A stretch of 64,000 nt of DNA from Promicromonospora sukumoe (GTDB lineage: Bacteria; Actinomycetota; Actinomycetes; Actinomycetales; Cellulomonadaceae), in NCBI RefSeq assembly GCF_014137995.1, contig NZ_JACGWV010000002.1, positions 1,426,001-1,490,000 of the forward strand, in the 5' to 3' direction. Every line of letters starts with the position of its first letter. Position 1 is the stretch's first letter. Positions 1-7,649 of the stretch are shown in pieces. Below the pieces are notes generated by a model. That model was given only the letters and a program-made list of their open reading frames with translations. It ran no database searches and was not told the origin of the DNA. The position numbers and the translations under genes are program-made.

Positions 1-942
1 ACCACCGCGGTGTGCACCGTCGGGACGCTCTGGTCGGCGGTCGCGATCGGCTACGGGGACCTGATGGCCGCGCGCATGGTCACCGCGCTGGGGCAGGCGC
101 TGTTCTGGTCGGTCGTCACGCCCGCCGCCGCGAGCCTGTTCGCGCCCGCCGTCCGCGGCAAGATGATCGCGCGGCTGGCGATCGGCAACTCCCTCGCGCC
201 GCTGCTGGGCGTGCCGCTCGGCACGTTCGTGGGCCAGCAGGCGGGCTGGCGCACCGCGTTCCTGGTGTTCTCCGCGGTGAGCCTGCTGGCCTGCCTCGCG
301 ATGGCGATCGCCATGCCCGACGTCGACGCCGAGCAGAGCGGCACGGCCCGCGGCACGCACCCCAGCATGCGCCGCTTCGTGGTGCTCATGGTGGTCACGG
401 TGCTGCTCGTGACCGGCGGCTTCATGATGATCACGTTCGTCACCCAGTTCCTGCTGGAGACGGCGGGATTCCCCGACCGGTACCTCAGCGCGCTGCTGCT
501 GGGCCAGGGGGCGGCCGGCCTGACGGGCACGCTGCTCATCGGCCAGGTGCTCGACCGGCGGCCGTGGCAGACCGTGCTCGTGGCCCTCGGCCTGCTGACC
601 GCCGCGCTCGTGCTGCTCTGGGGGCTGGGGCATGTCCCGGCAATCGCCCTGGTCGGGCTGGCCCTGTTCGGCCTCGCGTTCAGCGCGATCCCGCCCGCCC
701 TGTCGTTCCTGTCCATGCAGGTCGCCCCGGGCGCCACCGAGTCGGCGACCGCGATCTCGAGCTCGGTGTTCAACATCGGGATCGGCGGCGGGGCGGCGCT
801 CGGGGCGCTGGTGGTGGCGACCGTCGGCGTCGGCACGGTGCCCCTGGTGGGGGCGTTCTTCGTGCTGGCCGGGCTGGTGGTCGTCGCGGTCGACGTGCGG
901 CTGGCGACCCGCCGGGCCGGCCTGCCGCACGCCGACCTCTGA
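1..942 (+). CDS. MFS transporter, 5' end cut off by the window
   Basis: This is the C-terminal part of a major facilitator superfamily permease; the frame is open from base 1, so the true start lies outside the window. About 313 residues remain, forming roughly nine hydrophobic segments. A loop with GQVLDRRPW near residue 185 resembles the G-x-x-x-D-R motif A copy in the second half of drug:proton antiporters. The family exports small molecules using the proton gradient. The length and loop pattern suggest a 12-helix DHA1/AraJ-like sugar or drug exporter, but the substrate cannot be read. The stop codon lies 4 bp from the convergent lipoprotein gene's stop, with no room for a separate terminator. 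Confidence 0.85.
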   Translation, partial: TTAVCTVGTLWSAVAIGYGDLMAARMVTALGQALFWSVVTPAAASLFAPAVRGKMIARLAIGNSLAPLLGVPLGTFVGQQAGWRTAFLVFSAVSLLACLAMAIAMPDVDAEQSGTARGTHPSMRRFVVLMVVTVLLVTGGFMMITFVTQFLLETAGFPDRYLSALLLGQGAAGLTGTLLIGQVLDRRPWQTVLVALGLLTAALVLLWGLGHVPAIALVGLALFGLAFSAIPPALSFLSMQVAPGATESATAISSSVFNIGIGGGAALGALVVATVGVGTVPLVGAFFVLAGLVVVAVDVRLATRRAGLPHADL

Positions 943-946
943 CGAG

Positions 947-1504
947 CTACTCCGCGACGCCCTGCAGGCTGCCCGTGAACGGCTCCTCGGAGCTGACGAT
1001 GCACTGCAGCGCCCGGTCGTTCAGCTGCTCCCAGGTGGCCTGGGTCGGGTAGAAGCCCGTGTAGCCGTAGACGGACTCGTCGTAGGACACGCCCACGAAC
1101 TTCTCGAACTCGTCGTAGCACCAGTCGTCGAACGTCTTCGACATGGACTCGTCGCCCGGGTACTCGTCGCCCTCCATGATGAGTTCCGCGTAGACCTCGC
1201 CGGTGTGCTCCTCGGCGCACGGCACCACGGGCACCGACTCGACCTCGAAGTCCTCGCCCTCCGCGGTCTCGCCGTAACCCTCGAGCGCCTCCAGGTCGAT
1301 GCAGTCGCCCTTGAGGATCTCGAACGCGTCCGCGTCCGCGGAGGCGGTGATCTCGCCGCCCGGCTCGTCACGCGGCGCGTCACCGCTCGACATGATCCCG
1401 TCCAGGACCGAGCAGCCGGTGAGCAGGGTCAGCGAGACGGTGGCGGCGGCCGCGACGGCCAGCAGCCGGACCGGACGACGAACGGGACGGACAGTGCGGT
1501 TCAT
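947..1504 (-). CDS. Septum-formation-family (PF13845-like) lipoprotein
   Basis: This encodes a 185-residue lipoprotein. An Arg-rich start is followed by a hydrophobic stretch and the lipobox LLTGC, with the lipidated Cys at residue 31. The mature part is strongly acidic. It has four further cysteines (GDC, PCAEEH, WCYDEF, LQCIV) and a tail resembling the actinobacterial Septum_form domain, where a late Trp and Cys are typical. The protein should sit on the outer face of the membrane. The start chosen is the ATG with GGAAG upstream; an in-frame ATG 24 bp earlier has no obvious ribosome site. Its role is unknown despite the family name. It is transcribed away from the phosphoesterase gene. Confidence 0.75.
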   Translation of the reverse strand: MNRTVRPVRRPVRLLAVAAAATVSLTLLTGCSVLDGIMSSGDAPRDEPGGEITASADADAFEILKGDCIDLEALEGYGETAEGEDFEVESVPVVPCAEEHTGEVYAELIMEGDEYPGDESMSKTFDDWCYDEFEKFVGVSYDESVYGYTGFYPTQATWEQLNDRALQCIVSSEEPFTGSLQGVAE

Positions 1505-1633
1505 CAAGTTCTTCCTTTGGTTCGGCACGACGGCGGGGACCCTCGCCGCGGCCGCATCGGGCCGCCCCGGAAAAATACCGTCTCGAACGTCCGTACTGGT
1601 GGCGAGCGGGCAACGATTCGATCACGGGGGCGA

Positions 1634-1677
1634 GTTCACGCACAGTTCACCCGCGCGAGCGGGCGCCGTCCTACGGT
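1634..1677 (+). promoter_or_regulatory. PHO box (two 11-bp direct repeats) plus -10 element for the phosphoesterase gene
   Basis: GTTCACGCACA at 1634-1644 is followed directly by GTTCACCCGCG at 1645-1655. These are adjacent 11-bp direct repeat units of the kind bound by PhoP in Streptomyces, and the second unit matches the published consensus exactly. A -10-like TACGGT at 1672-1677 follows about 16 bp later, so the repeats occupy the -35 position. The ATG is 48 bp further on. That PhoP binds here is an inference. Confidence 0.6.
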
Positions 1678-1724
1678 GTCTGACGCGGACCACCCGCGCA
1701 CGACACCCCGACGAAGGAGCAGTC

Positions 1725-3068
1725 ATGCGAGCCAGCACCCCCTCGCGCCTGACGGGCGCGGCCGCGGCGGCCGCCCTGCTGGCCGGGGCCTTCCTCGCCT
1801 CGGCGAGCACGGCCACGGCGGGCACAGTCCCAGCAGGCACGACGCCGGACGACGGCCCCGCCGCGACGTCGGCCACGACGTCGTCGGCCGGGCACGACCG
1901 GAACCACGGCAAGCCCCGGGCCCTGCGCGTCGCGACCTACAACCTGTCGCTCAACCGCGCGACCGAGGGCGAGCTCGTCGCCGACCTGTCCACGGGCGAC
2001 GACATCCAGGCGGCGACGGTGGCCGAGGTCATCCAGCACGCGAACCCCGACGTCGTGCTGCTCAACGAGTTCGACTACTCCGGCGACGCCGACCCGTACG
2101 CCGCGACCGACCTGTTCCGCGAGAACTACCTCGAGGTGCGGCAGGGCACGGGCAAGCCCGTGGAGTACCCGTACGCGTTCGTCGCGCCGTCGAACACGGG
2201 CATCCCCAGCGGGTTCGACCTGAACAACGACGGGACCGTCGGGGGCGGCGACGACGCGCTCGGCTTCGGCCTGTTCCCGGGGCAGTACGGCATGGTCGTG
2301 CTGTCCAAGTACCCGATCCAGCACCGCGACGTCCGCACGTTCCAGGACTTCAGGTGGCAGGACATGCCGGGCGCGCTGCTCCCGGACGACCCCGCCACAC
2401 CGGCCCCGGCCGACTGGTACTCGGCCGAGGAGCTGGCGGTGCTGCCGCTCTCGTCCAAGTCGCACTGGGACGTCCCGGTCCGTGTGGGGCGCGAGACGGT
2501 GCACGTGCTCGCCGCGCACCCCACCCCGCCGTCGTTCGACGGGGCCGAGGACCGCAACGGGCTGCGCAACCACGACGAGATCCGGCTCTGGGCGGACTAC
2601 GTGCGCGGCGGCCGCAGCGCCCGGTACATCTACGACGACGAGGGCCGGCGCGGCGGGCTGCGGCCCGGGTCGTCGTTCGTGATCGTCGGCGACTACAACG
2701 CCGACCCCCTCGACGGCGACTCCGCCACGGGCGGCGACGGCGTCCCCGCGATCGACCAGCTCCTGCGGCACTCCCGCATCACCGACCCGCGGCCGACGTC
2801 GGCGGGCGCGTCCGAGGCGTCCGCGCTGCAGGCCGGCGCGAACCTGACCCACGAGGGCGACCCGGCGCTGGACACGGCCGACTTCGCCGACACGACGCCG
2901 GGCAACCTCCGGGTCGACTACGTGCTCCCGTCGCGTGACCTGCGCGTCCGGGACGCGGGCGTGTTCTGGCCGGCCGCGGCGGACCCGCTGTCCCGGCTCA
3001 CGGGCGTGTACCCGTTCCCGAGCAGCGACCACCGGCTCACCTGGACCGACGTCAAGCTGCCGAAGTAG
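1725..3068 (+). CDS. Secreted endonuclease/exonuclease/phosphatase (EEP) family phosphoesterase
   Basis: This 447-residue protein has a Sec signal peptide (about residues 1-33) followed by an EEP fold. Blocks seen in order are VATYNLSLNR, NPDVVLLNEFDY (metal-binding Glu), AAHPTPPSFD, IVGDYNADP (Asp/Asn pair), RVDYVLPS and SSDHRL, which holds the catalytic His. Such enzymes hydrolyse phosphodiesters or phosphomonoesters with a divalent metal. With a signal peptide and no anchor, it should act outside the cell. A good GAAGGAG site precedes the ATG at 1725. The PHO box upstream suggests induction when phosphate is scarce, so a phosphate-scavenging role is inferred. The stop codon lies inside a 96-bp palindrome shared with livF. 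Confidence 0.85.
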   Translation: MRASTPSRLTGAAAAAALLAGAFLASASTATAGTVPAGTTPDDGPAATSATTSSAGHDRNHGKPRALRVATYNLSLNRATEGELVADLSTGDDIQAATVAEVIQHANPDVVLLNEFDYSGDADPYAATDLFRENYLEVRQGTGKPVEYPYAFVAPSNTGIPSGFDLNNDGTVGGGDDALGFGLFPGQYGMVVLSKYPIQHRDVRTFQDFRWQDMPGALLPDDPATPAPADWYSAEELAVLPLSSKSHWDVPVRVGRETVHVLAAHPTPPSFDGAEDRNGLRNHDEIRLWADYVRGGRSARYIYDDEGRRGGLRPGSSFVIVGDYNADPLDGDSATGGDGVPAIDQLLRHSRITDPRPTSAGASEASALQAGANLTHEGDPALDTADFADTTPGNLRVDYVLPSRDLRVRDAGVFWPAAADPLSRLTGVYPFPSSDHRLTWTDVKLPK

Positions 3069-3152
3069 GACCGTAGCGAGATAGAACTCTGGCGTACCCC
3101 CTGATCAGGAGGTACGCCAGAGTTCTATCTCGCTACGGTTCTACTTCGGCAG
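3057..3152. terminator. 96-bp near-perfect palindrome, bidirectional terminator
   Basis: Bases 3057-3104 and 3105-3152 are inverted copies. Within each arm there are only one G-T wobble and one C/A mismatch. The left arm includes the last codons and stop of the phosphoesterase gene (CTGCCGAAGTAG); the right arm carries the inverted copy CTACTTCGGCAG. It lies between convergent genes and ends 7 bp from the livF stop, so it can terminate transcription from both sides. There is no T-tract. Confidence 0.8.
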
Positions 3153-3158
3153 GGTGGG

Positions 3159-3923
3159 CTAGCTCGCCTTGTCGACGTCCTCCGCCAGGGTGCCCAGGTA
3201 CAGCGAGATCACCTTCGGGTCGGACTGCAGCTCCTTGCCCGTCCCGGTGTACGCGTCCTTGCCCTGGTCGAGCACGTAGCCGCGGTCGCAGATCTGCAGG
3301 CAGCGCCGGGCGTTCTGCTCGACCATGACCACGGACACGCCCGCCTTGTTGATCATCCGGGTGCGCAGGAACGTCTCGTCCTGACGCACCGGCGAGAGGC
3401 CGGCGGACGGCTCGTCGAGCAGCAGCACCGACGGGTTCATCATCAGCGCGCGGGCCATGGCGACCATCTGCCGCTCACCACCCGACATGGCGCCCGCACG
3501 CTGCGAGCGCCGCTCCCCCAGGGTGGGGAACAGGTCGGTGATGAACTCGAACCGCTCGTTGAACGCCTTGGGCCGCAGGTACACGCCCATCCGCATGTTC
3601 TCCTCGACGGTGAGCGAGGGGAACACGTTGTTGTTCTGCGGCACGAACCCGACACCCTGCGACACGAGGGTGTTCGCCTTCTGGTTCGTGATGTCCTCGC
3701 CGGCCAGGGTCACGCTGCCGGAGCGCACGTTGACCAGGCCGAACAGGGACTTCAGGAGCGTGGACTTGCCGGCGCCGTTGGGGCCGATGATGCCCACGAG
3801 CTCGCCCTTGGCGACCTCGAGGTTGCACCCGTTCAGGATGTTCACGCCCGGCAGGTAGCCGGCGACGATGTCGGTCGCCTTGAGCAGGGTCTCCCGCTTC
3901 TCGGTCTTGGCCGCGTCGTTCAT
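3159..3923 (-). CDS. livF: Branched-chain amino acid ABC transporter ATP-binding protein LivF
   Basis: This 254-residue ABC ATPase has Walker A GPNGAGKS at residues 47-54, the signature SGGERQ and Walker B VLLLDEPSAGLS. Those features and the short length match LivF, one of the two ATPases that drive uptake of leucine, isoleucine and valine (or related substrates) through LivHM. The ATG at 3923 overlaps the livG stop as ATGA, which fixes the start; the frame stays open upstream only as a shadow of livG. It is the last gene of livH-livM-livG-livF and ends at the giant palindrome. Substrate specificity is inferred from the family. Confidence 0.92.
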   Translation of the reverse strand: MNDAAKTEKRETLLKATDIVAGYLPGVNILNGCNLEVAKGELVGIIGPNGAGKSTLLKSLFGLVNVRSGSVTLAGEDITNQKANTLVSQGVGFVPQNNNVFPSLTVEENMRMGVYLRPKAFNERFEFITDLFPTLGERRSQRAGAMSGGERQMVAMARALMMNPSVLLLDEPSAGLSPVRQDETFLRTRMINKAGVSVVMVEQNARRCLQICDRGYVLDQGKDAYTGTGKELQSDPKVISLYLGTLAEDVDKAS

Positions 3924-4951
3924 CGCTTCTCCTCCTCGGCCTCGAGCCGGGCCAGCACTGCGGGGTCGAGCAGCGAGTCGTCCCCGAGGTCGGTGTCGTG
4001 GTGCGCACCCAGGTAGGCGTCGATGACGGCCTGGTCCTGCATGACGGACTTGGGCGGCCCCTCGGCGACGATCTTGCCCTCGGCCATCACCACGACCCAG
4101 TCGGAGATGTGCCGCACGGCGTGCATGTCGTGCTCGACGAACAGCACGGTCATGCCGTCGTCGCGCAGCGCCTGGATGTGGTGCAGCAGCGACTGGACCA
4201 GGGCCGGGTTCACGCCGGCCATGGGCTCGTCGAGCATGATCATGGTCGGGTCCGTCATCAGGGCCCGCGCCATCTCCAGGAGCTTGCGCTGGCCGCCGGA
4301 CAGCGAGCCCGCGAAGTCGTCCTTCTTGGCGTCGAGCTTGAACCGCTCCAGGAGCTCGAGCGCCTTCTCGGTGTTCCGCTTCTCGGTGCCCGCCCACAGC
4401 GGCTTCACCAGGGAGCCGAACAGGTTCTCGCCCGGGTTGCCCATCGCGGCGAGCAGCATGTTCTGCATCACCGTGAGGCGCGAGAGCGCCTTGGTGAGCT
4501 GGAACGTGCGGACCATGCCGTTGCGCGCCACCTTGGCGGCGCTGACCCCGCCGAGCGACCTGCCCTCGAACGACCACGTGCCCTGGTTGGGCTTGTCGAA
4601 CCCCGTGAGCAGGTTGAAGAAGGTCGTCTTGCCGGCACCGTTCGGACCGATGAGCGCCGTGATGACGCCGCGCTGGACCTCGAGGTGCTGCACGTCGACG
4701 GCGGTCATGCCGCCGAACCGGCGCTCGACGTCGTCGACGACCAGGATCGGGTCGGGCTTGCTGACGCCGACCGTCGGCTCGACCGCGGCCAGGACGTGCT
4801 CCGCCGCCTTGGCGGCCGCGGTCTCGGAGCGCTCGACGGCGTCGAGCGCCTCGACGGTGCTGTCGGGCACGTCGGTGCTCTCGGGCACGTCGGTCGCCTC
4901 GGGCACGTCGGACACCTCTGTCACCTTGTTCTCCGTCGTCTCATCGGGCAT
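3920..4951 (-). CDS. livG: Branched-chain amino acid ABC transporter ATP-binding protein LivG, with acidic N-terminal extension
   Basis: This 343-residue ABC ATPase has Walker A GPNGAGKT at residues 102-109, the LSGGQ signature, Walker B MIMLDEPMAGVNP and the switch His in FVEHDM. LivG is normally about 255-285 residues. The surplus is an N-terminal extension of about 65 residues that is acidic and repetitive (DVPEAT, DVPEST, DVPDST units), probably disordered, and not part of the ATPase fold. GAAGGAG stands before the ATG. The gene overlaps livM by 11 bp and livF by 4 bp, indicating tight translational coupling. Function as the second ATPase of the Liv importer is from family knowledge. Confidence 0.9.
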   Translation of the reverse strand: MPDETTENKVTEVSDVPEATDVPESTDVPDSTVEALDAVERSETAAAKAAEHVLAAVEPTVGVSKPDPILVVDDVERRFGGMTAVDVQHLEVQRGVITALIGPNGAGKTTFFNLLTGFDKPNQGTWSFEGRSLGGVSAAKVARNGMVRTFQLTKALSRLTVMQNMLLAAMGNPGENLFGSLVKPLWAGTEKRNTEKALELLERFKLDAKKDDFAGSLSGGQRKLLEMARALMTDPTMIMLDEPMAGVNPALVQSLLHHIQALRDDGMTVLFVEHDMHAVRHISDWVVVMAEGKIVAEGPPKSVMQDQAVIDAYLGAHHDTDLGDDSLLDPAVLARLEAEEEKR

Positions 4952-5930
4952 CGAAGGCGAGCTCCTTCTTGTTCCCCAAGATTCCTTGTGGTCGGAAGAT
5001 GACCAGCAGCATCAGGGTCACGCCGACGAGCAGACCACCGATCTGCTCGACCATCGTGGCCGACACGACGCCCTCCAGGCCCTCGCGCATACCGGCGCGG
5101 AGCAGCATGTAGACCGCATAAAAGAGCATGGACCCCAGGACGGGACCGAACAAGGTGGCGGCACCACCGAGCAGCAGGACGGTCCAGGCGAAGAAGGTCA
5201 GCGAGCGGCCCATGGCGTCAGGCGCGACCGACCTGGGCAGCACGTACAGCATGCCCGCGAGCGAACCGCACATGCCGCCGAGCACCAGCGCCTGCATCTT
5301 GTAGGCGAAGACGTTCTTGCCCAGTGCGCGGACGGCGTCCTCGTCCTCACGGATGCCCTTGAGCACGCGACCCCAGGGGCTGCGGGTCAGGAGCCAGACG
5401 AAGAGGACGGCGACGAGCACGACGGCCCACGCGAACAGACGGGTCCACCACGAGTCGGACCCGGTGAACACGTACTCCAGCGGGCCGAACGCGCCCCGCT
5501 CGGGCGGCGCCGGCAGGAACGAGAGCTCCTGGAACGTCGCCTTGAAGGAACCACCCGTGAGGCCCGCCGCGCCGCCGGTCCATTCCTGGAACACGGTGGC
5601 ACGGCCGAGCATTCGGATGATCTCCGCGGCCGAGATGGTCACGATCGCCAGATAGTCGCCGCGTAGCTGCAGCGTGGGTGCGCCGAGGATGAGCGCGAAC
5701 AGGGCTCCCGCGGCGAGCGAGATGAGCAGGGCCAGCCAGAACGGCGCGCCGGAGATCGTGGCGATGCCGAAGCCGTAGGCGCCCAGCAGCATGAAGCCTG
5801 CCTGCCCCATGTTGAGGAGGCCGGTGAACCCGAAGTGCAGGTTGAGGCCGATCGCGGCCAGCGCGATGGCGGCGGTGGTCGGAGCGATGAGCTCGGCGAG
5901 CGCCTGGGTGAGGATGCGGCTCAGTTCCAT
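4941..5930 (-). CDS. livM: Branched-chain amino acid ABC transporter permease LivM
   Basis: This 329-residue polytopic membrane protein has the LivM-type blocks GLNLHFGFTGLLNMGQAGF near the N terminus and LRGDYLAIVTISAAEIIR in the middle. It ends with IFRPQGILG, a hallmark of the LivM/LivH family. It pairs with LivH to form the membrane channel of the importer. AAAGGAG lies 6-7 bp before the ATG. It is separated from livH by 13 bp and overlaps livG. Length is normal for the family. It contains a charged periplasmic-side loop (residues about 135-170) rich in Phe/Pro. Confidence 0.92.
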   Translation of the reverse strand: MELSRILTQALAELIAPTTAAIALAAIGLNLHFGFTGLLNMGQAGFMLLGAYGFGIATISGAPFWLALLISLAAGALFALILGAPTLQLRGDYLAIVTISAAEIIRMLGRATVFQEWTGGAAGLTGGSFKATFQELSFLPAPPERGAFGPLEYVFTGSDSWWTRLFAWAVVLVAVLFVWLLTRSPWGRVLKGIREDEDAVRALGKNVFAYKMQALVLGGMCGSLAGMLYVLPRSVAPDAMGRSLTFFAWTVLLLGGAATLFGPVLGSMLFYAVYMLLRAGMREGLEGVVSATMVEQIGGLLVGVTLMLLVIFRPQGILGNKKELAFDAR

Positions 5931-5943
5931 GATGGTTCTCCTT

Positions 5944-7395
5944 TCAGCCGATCCGCTCGGCGCGGCCGAGCAGGCCCTGCGGCCTGAACAGCAGCACGAG
6001 GATGAGGATCACGAGTGCCGAGGCGTAGCGCAGGTCGCTCGGCATTCCGGGGATGAGGGTGGACATCTCGACGACCAGGCCGATCACGAGCGATCCGAGC
6101 AGTGCGCCGTAGGCGGTGCCGAGGCCACCGAGGGTGACGGCGGCGAACATCAGGAGCAGCAGCAGCATGCCGAGCGACCAGTTGAACGAGCCGAACGAGA
6201 TGGCCAGCAGCATGCCCGCGAGGCCGGCGAAGCCGGTGGACATGACCCACACGATGCGGATGATGCGGTCCGGGTTGATGCCGGTGGCCGACGCGAGCGC
6301 CGTGTTGTCCGAGACCGCTCGGGTGGCGCGGCCGATCCGGGTGCGGGTCAGGAACCAGCCGATGAAGAGGATGACCACGACCGCGACCACCATCGAGAGC
6401 CAGGACGCGGTGCTGAGCGTGATGCCCGCGATCTCCAGGGGCCGGGGGTTCTGCGGCAGGACGCGGTGCGACCGGCCGCCGATGACCATCTGGATCGTGT
6501 ACTGCAGCGCGAGCGACAGACCGATGGTCACGATCATCATCTGCGTGACCGGGGTGCCGCGTCGTCGTAGCGGCGCCCAGATGGCGGCGTCCTGCAGCCA
6601 GCCCGTCGCGCCGCAGGCCACGATCACGAGGATCACCGCGAGCCAGACCGGCATGTTCAGCCAGTTGACGCCGATGTAGCCGAACATGGCGCCGAGCGTC
6701 ACCTGCTCGCCGTGGGAGAAGCTGGAGAGCCCGGTGGTGCCGTAGATGAGGCTGATGCCCACCGAGGCCAGGGCCAGCAGCAGGCCGAACCTGATGCCGG
6801 AGCCGAACTGCTGCCAGATCTGCTCGAACGAGGGGCCGCCGCCACCGGTGGTGGTCGTGCCGGCCCCGCCGAGGCCTTCGCCCGCGGCGCCGCCGCTGGC
6901 GGCGTCGGTGGGCTCGGCTCCTCCGGTCTCGCCGTCACCGGGCGCGGTGGTGGCGCCGTCGGTGGGCTCGGCGCTCTCCGGGGGCGTGGTGCCCAGCCGG
7001 AACGCGGCGCGCGCGGAGCTGCCGGTCTGCGCCGTGACCTGGCGTTCGGTGGTGTCGGGGAAGAGACCGTCCGGGACGGTCGCCTCGTCGATCGTCAGTG
7101 TGTAGGAGCCGACCTGCGGCACCTCCACGGACGCCGGGCCCTCCTGGGTCGTGATCACGTCTTGCTCGAACCCCGCGCCGGAGATGGTGACACCCACGTC
7201 GGGGACGGGATTGCTCTCCTCGTCCAGGACGATCGCCACGACGCACGCGGTCGAGTCGTCGGGTGTGCACTCCGCGGCGGGCGCAGCGGCAGCCATCGCG
7301 GGCGCCGCAGCGATCACGGCGGGGATGGCCACCGCCGCGAGCGTGGCCAGCAGCCTGCGCGCGGCCGTCGCGAGGTTCGGTCGGTCGGCTGTCAT
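5944..7395 (-). CDS. livH: LivH permease fused to a secreted N-terminal beta-sandwich-like domain
   Basis: This encodes 483 residues, whereas LivH permeases are normally about 290-300. The first 37 residues look like a Sec signal peptide. Residues about 40-130 resemble a carboxypeptidase-regulatory/transthyretin-like beta domain (AIVLDEESNPVPDVGVTI, GSYTLTID). Residues about 130-190 form a Pro/Thr/Gly-rich linker, and from about 190 the LivH core follows (IYGTTGLSSFSHGEQVTL, ending in LLFRPQGLLG). The added domain should face outside, next to where LivK docks. GGAGGA precedes the ATG at 7395. A weak -10 candidate TACACT lies on the minus strand at 7519-7524. It is the first gene of livHMGF; livK is encoded elsewhere (13112). 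Confidence 0.88.
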   Translation of the reverse strand: MTADRPNLATAARRLLATLAAVAIPAVIAAAPAMAAAAPAAECTPDDSTACVVAIVLDEESNPVPDVGVTISGAGFEQDVITTQEGPASVEVPQVGSYTLTIDEATVPDGLFPDTTERQVTAQTGSSARAAFRLGTTPPESAEPTDGATTAPGDGETGGAEPTDAASGGAAGEGLGGAGTTTTGGGGPSFEQIWQQFGSGIRFGLLLALASVGISLIYGTTGLSSFSHGEQVTLGAMFGYIGVNWLNMPVWLAVILVIVACGATGWLQDAAIWAPLRRRGTPVTQMMIVTIGLSLALQYTIQMVIGGRSHRVLPQNPRPLEIAGITLSTASWLSMVVAVVVILFIGWFLTRTRIGRATRAVSDNTALASATGINPDRIIRIVWVMSTGFAGLAGMLLAISFGSFNWSLGMLLLLLMFAAVTLGGLGTAYGALLGSLVIGLVVEMSTLIPGMPSDLRYASALVILILVLLFRPQGLLGRAERIG

Positions 7396-7637
7396 CTGCC
7401 GGGTCCTCCGTCGGTTCTGGTGTGGTGGTGCTCCGAGGTCTCGGTGCCGCACGACGTCAGCATGATTCAGTCCTGCTTAACCAGGCCTGCATCAAACTGA
7501 TGCCATCGGCGTGCGGTGAGTGTAGCCGTGCCATGTGTCGGGCGTTACACCCGTGGGTCACACCGAGGTCACGGAGTCGCATCGATGAGGGCAGCGGGAG
7601 GGCGTGGAACACCCGCTCGCTCACCCCTCGTCACGGT

Positions 7638-7643
7638 TAGGCT
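7638..7643 (+). promoter_or_regulatory. -10 element of a probable leaderless promoter (oligopeptidase)
   Basis: TAGGCT ends 6 nt before the GTG start at 7650 and no Shine-Dalgarno sequence is present. In actinobacteria a TANNNT box at this spacing places the transcript start on the first base of the start codon. Confidence 0.5.
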
Positions 7644-7649
7644 GACGCG

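Noticed and set aside
12..1052. Long open frame overlapping the MFS gene in another frame
   Set aside because: Arg/Pro/Gly-rich sequence typical of an off-frame reading in high-GC DNA; the MFS frame has clear membrane helices.
7396..7649. Possible riboswitch in the livH upstream region
   Set aside because: Several short dyads are present, but none matches a conserved riboswitch core that I can recognise.
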